NCBI RefSeq assembly: GCF_030813415.1
Contig: NZ_JAUSUF010000005.1
Span: 62,001-126,000 of the forward strand
Direction of reading: 5' to 3'
Origin: Eubacterium multiforme
GTDB taxonomy: Bacteria; Bacillota; Clostridia; Clostridiales; Clostridiaceae
Length of the DNA: 64,000 nt
Shown here: piece by piece, positions 33,786-41,806 of the stretch
How positions within the stretch are numbered: the first letter of the stretch is position 1
Layout of the letters: each line of letters opens with the position of its first letter
Program-made: the position numbers and the translations under genes
Notes under the pieces: model-generated
Seen by the model: only the letters and a program-made list of their open reading frames with translations
Database searches by the model: none
Told to the model about the DNA's origin: nothing

Positions 33786-33840
33786 ATAAGGCTAACTTAT
33801 AATGAAATGGTTATATATGTTATAAGTTAGTCTTATTTTA
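33786..33840 (+). terminator. Terminator after the orphan ABC ATPase
   Basis: AAGGCTAACTTATAA (33788-33802) pairs with TTATAAGTTAGTCTT (33820-33834), one G.T wobble; ATAAG/CTTAT extends the stem by two pairs. ATTTTAT follows. Confidence 0.75.
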
Positions 33841-34065
33841 TAAATTATTATTTAAATGAAAAAGTTTTCTTATCTCTTATTCATCTAAAGTTTAACTTTG
33901 ATTAAAAATATGTCTATTAATTAGGAGTATAATCCAGTTTGGATATAGGGATAATAAAGGATATGAATTAATTTTACTATAGGTATTTAATTATATTAAT
34001 ATAAGAAAAAATTCTTTTACGATATAAATTTGAAATAGTAAAATAAATTGAAGAGGTGAGTATAA

Positions 34066-35616
34066 ATGAAAAAATTAAATGATGTACTAAAAGAGGAAAT
34101 TATAGAGTTTAGAGAAAATGGACATAAGTTTTTAAATAAAGAACTTAATGTTGCACAATTTAAAGGAATGTCTGGAGGAATGGGAGTATACGCTCATAGA
34201 GGTGGAAAAGAGTTTATGATAAGACTTAAAACTCCTTCAGGAAGAGTTTCAAAAGAAGACTTTAATAAGATATATGAATGGGCTAATAGATATAATTTAA
34301 CTTGGCTTCATACAACAACAAGACAAGCTATTCAATTACATGGGTTAGGAATAGATGATGTTTGCGATATAATGGAAGAAGCTATTGATTATGGAATATA
34401 TACAAGAGGATCAGGTGGAAACTTCCCAAGAAATGTTGCAATGTCACCTCTTTCAGGAGTAGAAAAAGGGGAAGCCTTTGATGTAACACCATATGCAGAA
34501 GCAGTTAATAAGTATATTATGGAAAGAGTATATACATATAAATTACCTAGAAAGATAAAGATAGCTATGGCTACTAATACAAAGGATGAACCACACTGTA
34601 CAGTAACAGATTTAGGATTCCTTGCAATAAATAAAGATGGAGAAAAGTTCTTTAAAGCTTATTTAGGTGGTGGACTTGGAAGAAATCCAAGAATGTCAGT
34701 AGAATATGATGAACTTATAAAACCAGAAGATGTTTTATATCATGTTGAAGCAATGATAAACTTATTTATGGCTGAAGGTGATTATAAAAATAAAGGTAAA
34801 GCACGTATAAGATATATAGTTGAAAGAATGGGAGAAGAAGAATTCTTAAAATGTTATAAAAAACATTTAGAAGAAGTTATCTCAAAGAAAGACTTAAAAA
34901 TAGATGTAAAAGAAAAAAAAATTAAAAAAGAAGGAATTAAAACTTCTAAAAAAGATGCAAGATTAATAGAACAAAAACAAGAGGGACTTTATAGTGTTTA
35001 CTTCCACCCATTTGGAGGAAAGCTAATGATGAAAGACCTTAAAGCTATATTAGATGCTACAGAAAAAATGGATGATATAGATTTTAGATTTACTATGCAA
35101 GAAGGTATATATATAAGAAATCTTAATGGAAATGAAGCTGAAGAAATTTTAGAATTAACTAAAGGCCGTGGTGGAGAATTAAAGGTAATGCAATCAGTAA
35201 GTTGTATTGGAGTTCCAATATGTCAAATGGGATTAAAAAATAGCCAAGAGTTATTAACTAATATTTTAGATAAGCTTTCAAGTGAACATATAGAAAAAGA
35301 TTTACTTCCTGTAGTTCATATATCAGGTTGTGCAAATTCTTGTAGTGTACATGAAATTGGATCAATTGGATTCTCAGGAAAATCAAAGAGAGTAAATAAT
35401 GAGTTAAAGAGTTGTTTTGAACTTCATGTAGCTGGTGACTTTGAAATAGGTAATAGTCATCTTGGAGAAGTTTACGGTGATATAATAGATACAGAAATTC
35501 CTAATTTCATTTATGACTTATATAAAGTTTTAGAAAAGGAAAATGTAGAATTTATAAACTGGTATAAGGAAAATAAAGAAGGATTTAAAGAGCTAGTTTC
35601 AAAATATTTAGTTTAA
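34066..35616 (+). CDS. Ferredoxin-type nitrite/sulfite reductase (siroheme and [4Fe-4S])
   Basis: 516 residues with two pseudo-symmetric halves. The siroheme/[4Fe-4S] ligands are Cys380-x5-Cys386 (CIGVPIC) and Cys422-x3-Cys426 (CANSC). Half-domain motifs include TTTRQAIQLHG (near 85-95) and GGNFPRNVAMSPLSG. It performs six-electron reduction of nitrite to ammonia or sulfite to sulfide, with ferredoxin as the likely donor. The choice between nitrite and sulfite cannot be made by eye. It is monocistronic; a lysine-rich linker (about 275-305) joins the halves. Its ATG has GAGGTGA upstream. Confidence 0.88.
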   Translation: MKKLNDVLKEEIIEFRENGHKFLNKELNVAQFKGMSGGMGVYAHRGGKEFMIRLKTPSGRVSKEDFNKIYEWANRYNLTWLHTTTRQAIQLHGLGIDDVCDIMEEAIDYGIYTRGSGGNFPRNVAMSPLSGVEKGEAFDVTPYAEAVNKYIMERVYTYKLPRKIKIAMATNTKDEPHCTVTDLGFLAINKDGEKFFKAYLGGGLGRNPRMSVEYDELIKPEDVLYHVEAMINLFMAEGDYKNKGKARIRYIVERMGEEEFLKCYKKHLEEVISKKDLKIDVKEKKIKKEGIKTSKKDARLIEQKQEGLYSVYFHPFGGKLMMKDLKAILDATEKMDDIDFRFTMQEGIYIRNLNGNEAEEILELTKGRGGELKVMQSVSCIGVPICQMGLKNSQELLTNILDKLSSEHIEKDLLPVVHISGCANSCSVHEIGSIGFSGKSKRVNNELKSCFELHVAGDFEIGNSHLGEVYGDIIDTEIPNFIYDLYKVLEKENVEFINWYKENKEGFKELVSKYLV

Positions 35617-35668
35617 TATTATTTCCTTTTGAAGTTATAGTTAAAAATAAATATTTAATTATATATAG

Positions 35669-35702
35669 AGGGCTTTTCATTAATTTGAAAAGTCCTTTTT
35701 AA
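35669..35702 (+). terminator. Terminator of the nitrite/sulfite reductase gene
   Basis: AGGGCTTTTCA (35669-35679) pairs with TGAAAAGTCCT (35686-35696), one G.T wobble, followed by a T tract. Confidence 0.85.
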
Positions 35703-35850
35703 TAATTTGCTATGTTTTATATCCATGTTGATTTTAGGTGTTTTTTTATGTTATAAAAAAATAAACATAAGATTTTTAAATATTTATGTTTAAAAATAAG
35801 TTAAAGTATTTTAGAATATAGTAAAAATACTTTATAAAAGGAGAAAAACT

Positions 35851-36153
35851 ATGGCAAAGAAAACAAGCAAAAATAGTGATTTATTATATAATGCAAGAGA
35901 AAAGACTTCTCCAAAGGTATATAATATAATAATAGATTTAGTAAATGATGATAAAGAAGATTTAGCTAAGGAAGTTATGAAAGTAGATTATATTTTAGAG
36001 TATACAAGTACTTGTATAAAACAGAAGGACTTTAAGGAAGCTAAAGAATCTATAAATAGAGCTTCAGAAAGAATAAATAATTTAAAAAGTAATGGAGCTA
36101 ATGTTGAATATTTAGAATATTTAAGAGATGGAATAAAAGAAAAAATAAAGTAA
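35851..36153 (+). CDS. Small helical cytosolic protein, unknown
   Basis: 100 residues, not recognised. No signal peptide or membrane segment. A basic start (AKKTSKNSD) is followed by predicted amphipathic helices, with two similar helical stretches (about 25-60 and 60-98) rich in Lys, Glu, Ile and Leu, suggesting a small helical bundle. Two cysteines are absent apart from one at Cys55. ATG 35851 has AAAGGAG at a good distance and a strong terminator follows, so it is a real single-gene unit. Confidence 0.7.
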   Translation: MAKKTSKNSDLLYNAREKTSPKVYNIIIDLVNDDKEDLAKEVMKVDYILEYTSTCIKQKDFKEAKESINRASERINNLKSNGANVEYLEYLRDGIKEKIK

Positions 36154-36164
36154 GTATATATGTG

Positions 36165-36199
36165 GATGAGTTAGTAAATTTAACTCATCTATTTTTTTG
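36165..36199 (+). terminator. Terminator of the small helical protein gene
   Basis: Perfect 9-bp stem GATGAGTTA (36165-36173) and TAACTCATC (36181-36189), then TATTTTTTT. Confidence 0.9.
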
Positions 36200-36298
36200 C
36201 TATAAAACTTAATAGTTTTTGAAATAATAAAATATGAAGAAATTTTTAATTCTTAGTAGATTTATACGAATTAAGTGGAAAAATGTATAAAAGTGTAT

Positions 36299-36336
36299 TA
36301 TAATCAATAATAAATATCAACAAAAAGAAATTATTG
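36299..36336 (+). promoter_or_regulatory. -10 element plus inverted repeat before gapN, shared with the ArsC-like gene
   Basis: TATAAT (36299-36304) runs directly into CAATAAT (36305-36311), which is complementary to ATTATTG (36330-36336) just before the Shine-Dalgarno. The first 19 bases are identical to those before the ArsC-like gene (18019-18037). Confidence 0.45.
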
Positions 36337-36349
36337 ACGGAGGTGGAAT

Positions 36350-37807
36350 ATGTTTTTTCAAGAAGTAGAAGGCAAAAAAATTTATTCAAACTTATTAGAT
36401 GGAAAATGGATAGTAAAAAATAGCGATAAATTAATAGAGATAAAATCACCAGCTAACGGAGAAACAGTAGGCTTTGTTGAAGCTATGAGCAAAGAAGCAG
36501 TAGATGAAGCTATAAGAGTGGCTAGGGAAGAACAAAAGAAGTGGAGAGAAGTTCCTACTAATCAAAAATCAAGATTATTACATAATGTGGCTGATTTATT
36601 AGAAGAAAGAATAGAAGAGATGGCAGAAATAATGATGGTTGAAATAGCTAAAGATAAAAAAAGTGCCATGTCAGAAATAAAGAGAACAGCAGATTTAATT
36701 AGATTTACAGCAGATACTGCTGAAAATATTAAAGGAGAATCAATACCTGGAGATTCATTCCCAGGATTTAAAAATGATAAAATATCAATAGTTACAAGAG
36801 AACCTCTTGGAGTTGTACTTGCAATATCTCCTTTTAATTATCCAGTAAACTTAGCTGGATCAAAAATTGCACCAGCATTAATGGCAGGTAATACTGTTGT
36901 ATTTAAACCTGCAACACAAGGTAGTATATGTGGATTATATTTAGCTAAAGCATTTAATGAAGCAGGAATACCAAGTGGAGTTATAAATACAATTACAGGA
37001 AAGGGTAGCGAAATAGGAGATTATGTAGTTACACATAAAGGAATAGATTTTGTAAACTTTACTGGAAGTAGTGAAGTTGGAAGAAGAATTTCAAGAATTA
37101 CAGAGATGAAACCACTTTTAATGGAACTTGGTGGAAAAGATGCAGCTATAGTTTTAGAAGATGCTGATTTAGATTTAGCTGCTAAAAATATTGTAGCAGG
37201 TGCATTTTCATATTCAGGACAAAGATGTACAGCAGTAAAAAGAGTTTTAGTAATGGATTCAATTGGAGATGAATTAAGTGGAAAAATATTAAAGGAAATG
37301 GATAAAGTAACTGTAGGAAATCCATTAGAAGGAGACTTTACAGTTGGACCTTTAATAAGTAGTAAGGCATGCGATTTTGTTGAAGGAATAATAGAAGAGG
37401 CAAAGGAAAAAGGTGCTAAACTTTTATTAGGTGGAAACAGAGAAGGAAACACTATAATGCCAACATTATTTGATAATGTAACAGTAGATATGAGAATTGC
37501 TTGGGAGGAACCTTTTGGACCAGTTCTTCCAATAATAAGAGTAAGTGCTATTGATGATGCAATAAAAATTGCAAATGAGTCAGAATATGGACTTCAATCA
37601 TCAGTATTTACTAAGGATATAAATAAAGCATTTTATGTAGCAAATAGATTAGAAGTTGGAACTGTTCAAGTAAATAATAAAACAGAAAGAGGACCAGATC
37701 ACTTCCCATTCTTAGGAGTTAAATCATCTGGTATGGGAACTCAAGGTGTTGCTTATTCAATAGAAGCTATGTCAAGACCAAAAGCAACAGTTATAAATTT
37801 AAAATAA
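36350..37807 (+). CDS. gapN: NADP-dependent non-phosphorylating glyceraldehyde-3-phosphate dehydrogenase
   Basis: 485 residues, aldehyde dehydrogenase superfamily. It oxidises glyceraldehyde 3-phosphate straight to 3-phosphoglycerate, giving NADPH but no ATP. Catalytic Cys293 lies in GQRCTAVKRV, a GapN-type text, with general base Glu259 (MELGGKDA) and oxyanion Asn163 (PFNYPVN). Cofactor-binding text is VVFKPATQGS and FTGSSEVGRRI. Many Clostridia rely on GapN for anabolic NADPH. ATG 36350 has GGAGG 6 bases upstream. Monocistronic with a strong terminator. Confidence 0.93.
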   Translation: MFFQEVEGKKIYSNLLDGKWIVKNSDKLIEIKSPANGETVGFVEAMSKEAVDEAIRVAREEQKKWREVPTNQKSRLLHNVADLLEERIEEMAEIMMVEIAKDKKSAMSEIKRTADLIRFTADTAENIKGESIPGDSFPGFKNDKISIVTREPLGVVLAISPFNYPVNLAGSKIAPALMAGNTVVFKPATQGSICGLYLAKAFNEAGIPSGVINTITGKGSEIGDYVVTHKGIDFVNFTGSSEVGRRISRITEMKPLLMELGGKDAAIVLEDADLDLAAKNIVAGAFSYSGQRCTAVKRVLVMDSIGDELSGKILKEMDKVTVGNPLEGDFTVGPLISSKACDFVEGIIEEAKEKGAKLLLGGNREGNTIMPTLFDNVTVDMRIAWEEPFGPVLPIIRVSAIDDAIKIANESEYGLQSSVFTKDINKAFYVANRLEVGTVQVNNKTERGPDHFPFLGVKSSGMGTQGVAYSIEAMSRPKATVINLK

Positions 37808-37816
37808 TAAAAATAT

Positions 37817-37846
37817 AAAGGCTCCTAAATTTAAGGAGCCTTTTTC
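37817..37846. terminator. Terminator between gapN and the SleB-like gene
   Basis: AAAGGCTCCT (37817-37826) and AGGAGCCTTT (37834-37843), 10-bp stem with AT loop; A and T tracts on both sides allow use from both strands. Confidence 0.93.
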
Positions 37847-38460
37847 TATTGCTTAAAAAATGTGTGATTTCCTATTCTTTTAGAATCTTTCTTTGCTGTT
37901 TCTTTCATCCAAGAACAAGTTGAAATTGCAGGATTATAGAAAAATAAAGCTTCATTTGTAGGATCTTTACCTCTTATGGCTTCATAGACAGCATCATAGC
38001 AAGATTCATTAGGCTGGGCTATTAATTTTCCATTTTGAACACATGAGAAAGCATTCCTTTGGAAAATTACATCAGTTATAGTGTTTGGGAATTTAGGACT
38101 CATTACTCTATTTAAAACCACAGATGCAACAGCAACTTTCCCTTTGAAAGGTTCACCTCTGCTTTCGCAATAAACAAGTTTGGCCATTAAATCAATATCT
38201 GCCCTTGAGATTTTAAGTTGAGTCCCTTTTTGATTAAAAACTTCTATATTATTTTTAGAAACTTCATTTTTATTTGATGACTTTTCTTTTTTAGTTGCTT
38301 CATTTTTTGAATTAGGCTTATCATTATTTTTAGATTTATCTATACTTTCTATATCCTCAGTTAGAGAAATATAATCAAATAAGCTAAGCATTGAAGCCTT
38401 GGCTTCTACAGATGACATTAACATCATAGAAAGTAAAAAAAGACTTATAAATTTTTTCAT
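37846..38460 (-). CDS. SleB/CwlJ-like cell-wall hydrolase (Hydrolase_2)
   Basis: 204 residues. A signal peptide (about 1-22, FISLFLLSMMLMSSVEAKA) is followed by a Lys/Asn/Ser-rich linker (about 40-80) and the hydrolase domain (about 85-204). The probable catalytic Glu is in LVYCESRGEPFKGKVAVASVVLNR, the standard start of the SleB fold; the end has ALFFYNPAIS and RIGNHTFF. SleB/CwlJ proteins break spore cortex peptidoglycan during germination; related YkvT-like hydrolases act in vegetative cells. It lacks an N-terminal peptidoglycan-binding domain. Its Shine-Dalgarno can be masked by an upstream complement. Confidence 0.87.
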   Translation of the reverse strand: MKKFISLFLLSMMLMSSVEAKASMLSLFDYISLTEDIESIDKSKNNDKPNSKNEATKKEKSSNKNEVSKNNIEVFNQKGTQLKISRADIDLMAKLVYCESRGEPFKGKVAVASVVLNRVMSPKFPNTITDVIFQRNAFSCVQNGKLIAQPNESCYDAVYEAIRGKDPTNEALFFYNPAISTCSWMKETAKKDSKRIGNHTFFKQ

Positions 38461-38465
38461 AAAAA

Positions 38466-38509
38466 CCTCCTTTTTACAACCCAGTCAATAGTATTATTGC
38501 CAAAGGAGG
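38466..38509 (-). promoter_or_regulatory. Inverted repeat that can mask the SleB-like Shine-Dalgarno
   Basis: On the minus strand the ribosome site AAAGGAGG (complement of 38466-38473), 5 bases before the ATG, is exactly complementary to CCTCCTTT (complement of 38502-38509) 28 bases upstream. The pair could fold in the mRNA and block initiation. Confidence 0.5.
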
Positions 38510-38520
38510 ATGATTATATA

Positions 38521-39528
38521 CTATTTTTCTTTAAAATATTCTAAGTCGTTACATAATTTATTTAATGATGTTATAAACTCAGAGTATTTTGAAAAAGTAT
38601 TTTTGTAATTTTCCTCTATTTTATCAGAACTCTCTTTAGATTCCATATCAAGATGCAAATTTTCATCCATAGAGGATATATATGAATCATATAAGTCAAT
38701 TGTTTGAAGTAGCTTTGAATGGATTGTACTAGCTTCTTCAGGCACACTTAGCATATAAAAATCATTTTTTATACTATCAAAAGTAGATTTTTTATTTGAT
38801 ATGTCATTAAGCAATGTATTGAAATTTCTATTATTTTCTTTTACATCATCTAAGGCTGGTTTTAAATCTTCATTTATTTCTTTAAGCTTAACTATTATAT
38901 TATCAATTCCTAATATATAATCATATTTTTTTTCACTAGAAATATCTTTCATCATATTAACTTGAATTAATGTATCAAAATATTTATAAGTTTTATCAAA
39001 AAATATAAGAGCTTCATCAGAAATTGGATTTTTTATTCTAAGTTTAGATAAATCATTTCTACTATCATTAAAATTGTCTAATGTTTTTTTATACTTTTTA
39101 AGTTTGTTTGGAAGATTAGAACTAGAAGGTGACATATACATAGACAAGCATTCATCATAAAGTGAAATATTATAATTCAATGTTTCACTAAATTTATCCT
39201 TTATAGTATTAATTGAATCTGGAACTTTCAATTCAGTTAATGATGAGCTTGCCTCTTTTAAATTATTAATATATTTTGGTAGTTCATTTTTTACATTCTC
39301 AGAATCTATTACCTCAGATCCACTTAGCCTTTGTAAATTAGAGTTTATAGAATAAATTTCTTTTGATAGTTTATTAATATTTCTAATACTTCTACTAGAT
39401 GGTGTTATTTTGGTTATAATAAGAAGTATTATTGGAATTAAAATAATTATAAATGCTATAATTAATAACTTCTTTTTAGATTTTAAGTGATTAATAAATT
39501 TAGTTAAATTTTCTTTGTAAATTTCCAC
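38521..39528 (-). CDS. Membrane-anchored coiled protein of unknown function
   Basis: 335 residues, not recognised. A cytosolic basic start (about 1-20) precedes one transmembrane helix (about 21-40, LLIIAFIIILIPIILLIITK), leaving about 295 residues outside the cell. The external part is almost entirely helical, rich in Leu, Ser, Asn and Lys, with repeated heptad-like spacing and recurring text such as LKVPDSINTIKDKF and LSVPEEASTIHSKL, hinting at an internal duplication of about 150 residues. It is followed 60 bases on by the SleB-like gene on the same strand and probably shares its transcript. It is divergent from cdaA. Confidence 0.7.
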   Translation of the reverse strand: MEIYKENLTKFINHLKSKKKLLIIAFIIILIPIILLIITKITPSSRSIRNINKLSKEIYSINSNLQRLSGSEVIDSENVKNELPKYINNLKEASSSLTELKVPDSINTIKDKFSETLNYNISLYDECLSMYMSPSSSNLPNKLKKYKKTLDNFNDSRNDLSKLRIKNPISDEALIFFDKTYKYFDTLIQVNMMKDISSEKKYDYILGIDNIIVKLKEINEDLKPALDDVKENNRNFNTLLNDISNKKSTFDSIKNDFYMLSVPEEASTIHSKLLQTIDLYDSYISSMDENLHLDMESKESSDKIEENYKNTFSKYSEFITSLNKLCNDLEYFKEK

Positions 39529-39693
39529 AAATAGTCCTCCTTTTCATAATTTAAATAAAGTAATCTTATAAATTATATTGCTAAAGGTTTTAAAATATTA
39601 TTAAGAATAATAAAAAGTAAGATAGTATTATATTAAGGGAAGGGTATTTGGTGTATAATTTAGAAAAGACACAATAAATAAGGGGTGAAACTG

Positions 39694-40551
39694 ATGCAGG
39701 AATTTTTTATTGAAGCAATAAATTCAATTAAGCATATATCAATTTCTTCAATATTAGACATTTTAGTTGTTTCGTATATTTTTTATAAAGGTTATATGCT
39801 TATAAAAGAAACTAGAGCAGAACAGCTATTGAAGGGGATTTTATTTATTATAGTATTAATTCCTATAAGTTATGTTTTAAAGTTAGATATGCTTTATTTC
39901 ATTTTAAGTAAGACATTAACAATAGGAGTTCTTTCTGTAGTAATTATATTTCAGCCAGAAATTAGACGTGCACTTGAACATTTAGGAAGAAGTGCCTTTG
40001 ATGAAACACACACAATTACTAATTCTAAAGAGAGAGAAGCTATAATTGATGAAATAGTAACAGCAGTAGAGGATTTAGCAGAAACAAAAACAGGTGCATT
40101 AATTGCAATAGAGCAAAAGACAGGACTTGGAGAAGTTTTAGGATCAGGGACTATAATAGATGCTGAGGTAAGTTCAGCCCTTTTAGAGAATATATTTGTT
40201 GTAAATACCCCTCTTCATGATGGAGCAACAATTATAAGAAAAGATAGAATTTATGCTTCTGGATGTGTGTTACCTTTGACAAATAATAATGGCATAAACA
40301 AGAAATTAGGTACTAGACATAGAGCCGGTATAGGTCTATCAGAAAATTCAGATGCATTAGTAATAATTGTTTCAGAGGAAACAGGAACAATATCACTAGC
40401 TATGGGTGGAAGACTTACAAGAAATTATGATAAAGAAAAGTTAAAGAAAACTTTACTTAGTATAATGCAAGATAATGAAAATAAGAAGGTAAAATCAGCT
40501 GGAGAGAAGGTGAAAGCATGGATAAGGGGAATACAAAAAAACAAACGTTAA
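39694..40551 (+). CDS. cdaA: Diadenylate cyclase CdaA (c-di-AMP synthase)
   Basis: 285 residues from ATG 39694; an upstream GTG at 39685 falls within the Shine-Dalgarno AGGGGTGA. Three transmembrane helices (about 20-85) precede the DAC domain, with the catalytic DGA (176-178, PLHDGAT) and RHR (208-210, GTRHRAGIG) motifs. It makes the second messenger c-di-AMP from two ATP and controls osmolyte balance and cell-wall homeostasis. It overlaps cdaR by 34 bases. The usual third partner, glmM, is not adjacent here. Confidence 0.95.
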   Translation: MQEFFIEAINSIKHISISSILDILVVSYIFYKGYMLIKETRAEQLLKGILFIIVLIPISYVLKLDMLYFILSKTLTIGVLSVVIIFQPEIRRALEHLGRSAFDETHTITNSKEREAIIDEIVTAVEDLAETKTGALIAIEQKTGLGEVLGSGTIIDAEVSSALLENIFVVNTPLHDGATIIRKDRIYASGCVLPLTNNNGINKKLGTRHRAGIGLSENSDALVIIVSEETGTISLAMGGRLTRNYDKEKLKKTLLSIMQDNENKKVKSAGEKVKAWIRGIQKNKR

Positions 40552-41795
40552 TTATAAAGTTAGTATGTGTACTATTATCCTTTGGATTATGGCTTTATGT
40601 AACTAATATTCAAAATACAACAAGATCATATACTTTAAAGGGAGTGCCAGTTAAAGTAACAAATACGGCTGCCTTAAAGGAAGATGGGTTAGCATTAGCA
40701 CCTAATCAAACCTTTTCTGTGGATTTAGATCTTGAAGGATATTCAAAATATATTTATGCAGCAACCAAAAGCCAATTTTCACTTTCAGCTAATCTTGGAG
40801 AATATGCATTAAAGCAAGGTGTTAATAATATACCAGTCCAAGTAAAAAATTATCCAGATGAATTGAACATAAAAAATAATGGGAACTTAGTAATTAAGGT
40901 TAAACTTGAAAAGTTAATAACTAAGCAATTTAATACAATATCACAGGTTAATGTAAGTTATGCTAAAGGTGTTTATAAGCAAAAAGAACAATTCAATTCT
41001 GAAAAAGTTCAAGTTTCAGGACCTCAAAGTGCTGTGGATAAAGTTGCAAATGTTGCCTTAGTTGGAACCTTAGAAAGTGTTAGTGAAAATATAACTAAGG
41101 AATTGCCACTTAAAGCATTAGATTCATATGGAAATGTAGTTGAAGGGGTTACCTTAAGCAAAAATGTAGGAACTATTAGTATAAATGTTAATAACGGAAA
41201 ATCAGTTGATGTTACAACTGAATTTACAGGTTCAGTTCCAAATGGATATAAATTAGTTAGTACAAATCCATCAAAAACTTCTGTTCAAATAGTAGGTGAT
41301 GAAAAAGCTATAGCCTCTGTAAATTCTTTGAAAACTGAGTCTATAAATTTATCAAATATTACTAGTGATACAGAAAAGAAGGTAAAGATAATTTTACCTA
41401 ATGGAGTTAATGTAAGTGATGGAAACAATTATATAACAGTAAAGATTAATGTAGAAAAGGTAGGAGATAATGAAATATCAAAGAATCTAGAAGTTCCTGT
41501 TAATTACACAGGACTTAATAGCAATTTAGAGATCTCTAATGAAACAAAGACAGTTAAAATTACTATACAAGGAAATAAAAGTGATATAAATAATTTAAGT
41601 TCTAGTAATTTTACATGTAATTTTGATTTGAGTAAATTCAAAAATGAAGGAGACTTTGAAGAGCAAGCTAATGTTAAAATGACAGGCTCTAATTCTAATG
41701 TATCAATATCAAATTCAGGTACAGTAAGCTTTACTTTAAAGAAAAAAGAAAGTCCAAAAGATAATAAGAGTACTTCAAATAAAAAATCAGTATAG
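40518..41795 (+). CDS. cdaR: CdaR, YbbR-domain regulator of CdaA
   Basis: 425 residues. An N-terminal signal anchor (about 10-30, IIKLVCVLLSFGLWLYVTN) is followed by four extracytoplasmic YbbR repeats of about 80 residues, each with the pattern G-x-P-V-x(V/I)-x-N...(SVDL/VQVSGPQ/VQIVGDE/VKITIQG). It binds CdaA and modulates c-di-AMP synthesis. The ATG lies inside the end of cdaA, so translation is coupled. The tail is Lys/Ser-rich and disordered. Confidence 0.92.
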   Translation: MDKGNTKKQTLIIKLVCVLLSFGLWLYVTNIQNTTRSYTLKGVPVKVTNTAALKEDGLALAPNQTFSVDLDLEGYSKYIYAATKSQFSLSANLGEYALKQGVNNIPVQVKNYPDELNIKNNGNLVIKVKLEKLITKQFNTISQVNVSYAKGVYKQKEQFNSEKVQVSGPQSAVDKVANVALVGTLESVSENITKELPLKALDSYGNVVEGVTLSKNVGTISINVNNGKSVDVTTEFTGSVPNGYKLVSTNPSKTSVQIVGDEKAIASVNSLKTESINLSNITSDTEKKVKIILPNGVNVSDGNNYITVKINVEKVGDNEISKNLEVPVNYTGLNSNLEISNETKTVKITIQGNKSDINNLSSSNFTCNFDLSKFKNEGDFEEQANVKMTGSNSNVSISNSGTVSFTLKKKESPKDNKSTSNKKSV

Positions 41796-41806
41796 GGAGA
41801 AATTTT

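Noticed and set aside
33841-34065. Search for a T-box, S-box or CymR-type site before the nitrite/sulfite reductase
   Set aside because: No matching conserved core; TTGATT and TATAAT present are 24 bases apart, too far for a promoter.
35755-35806. AT hairpin (AAACATAA with TTATGTTT) between the reductase and small-protein genes
   Set aside because: Only A/T pairs plus one C-G, no T tract in a useful place; likely chance.
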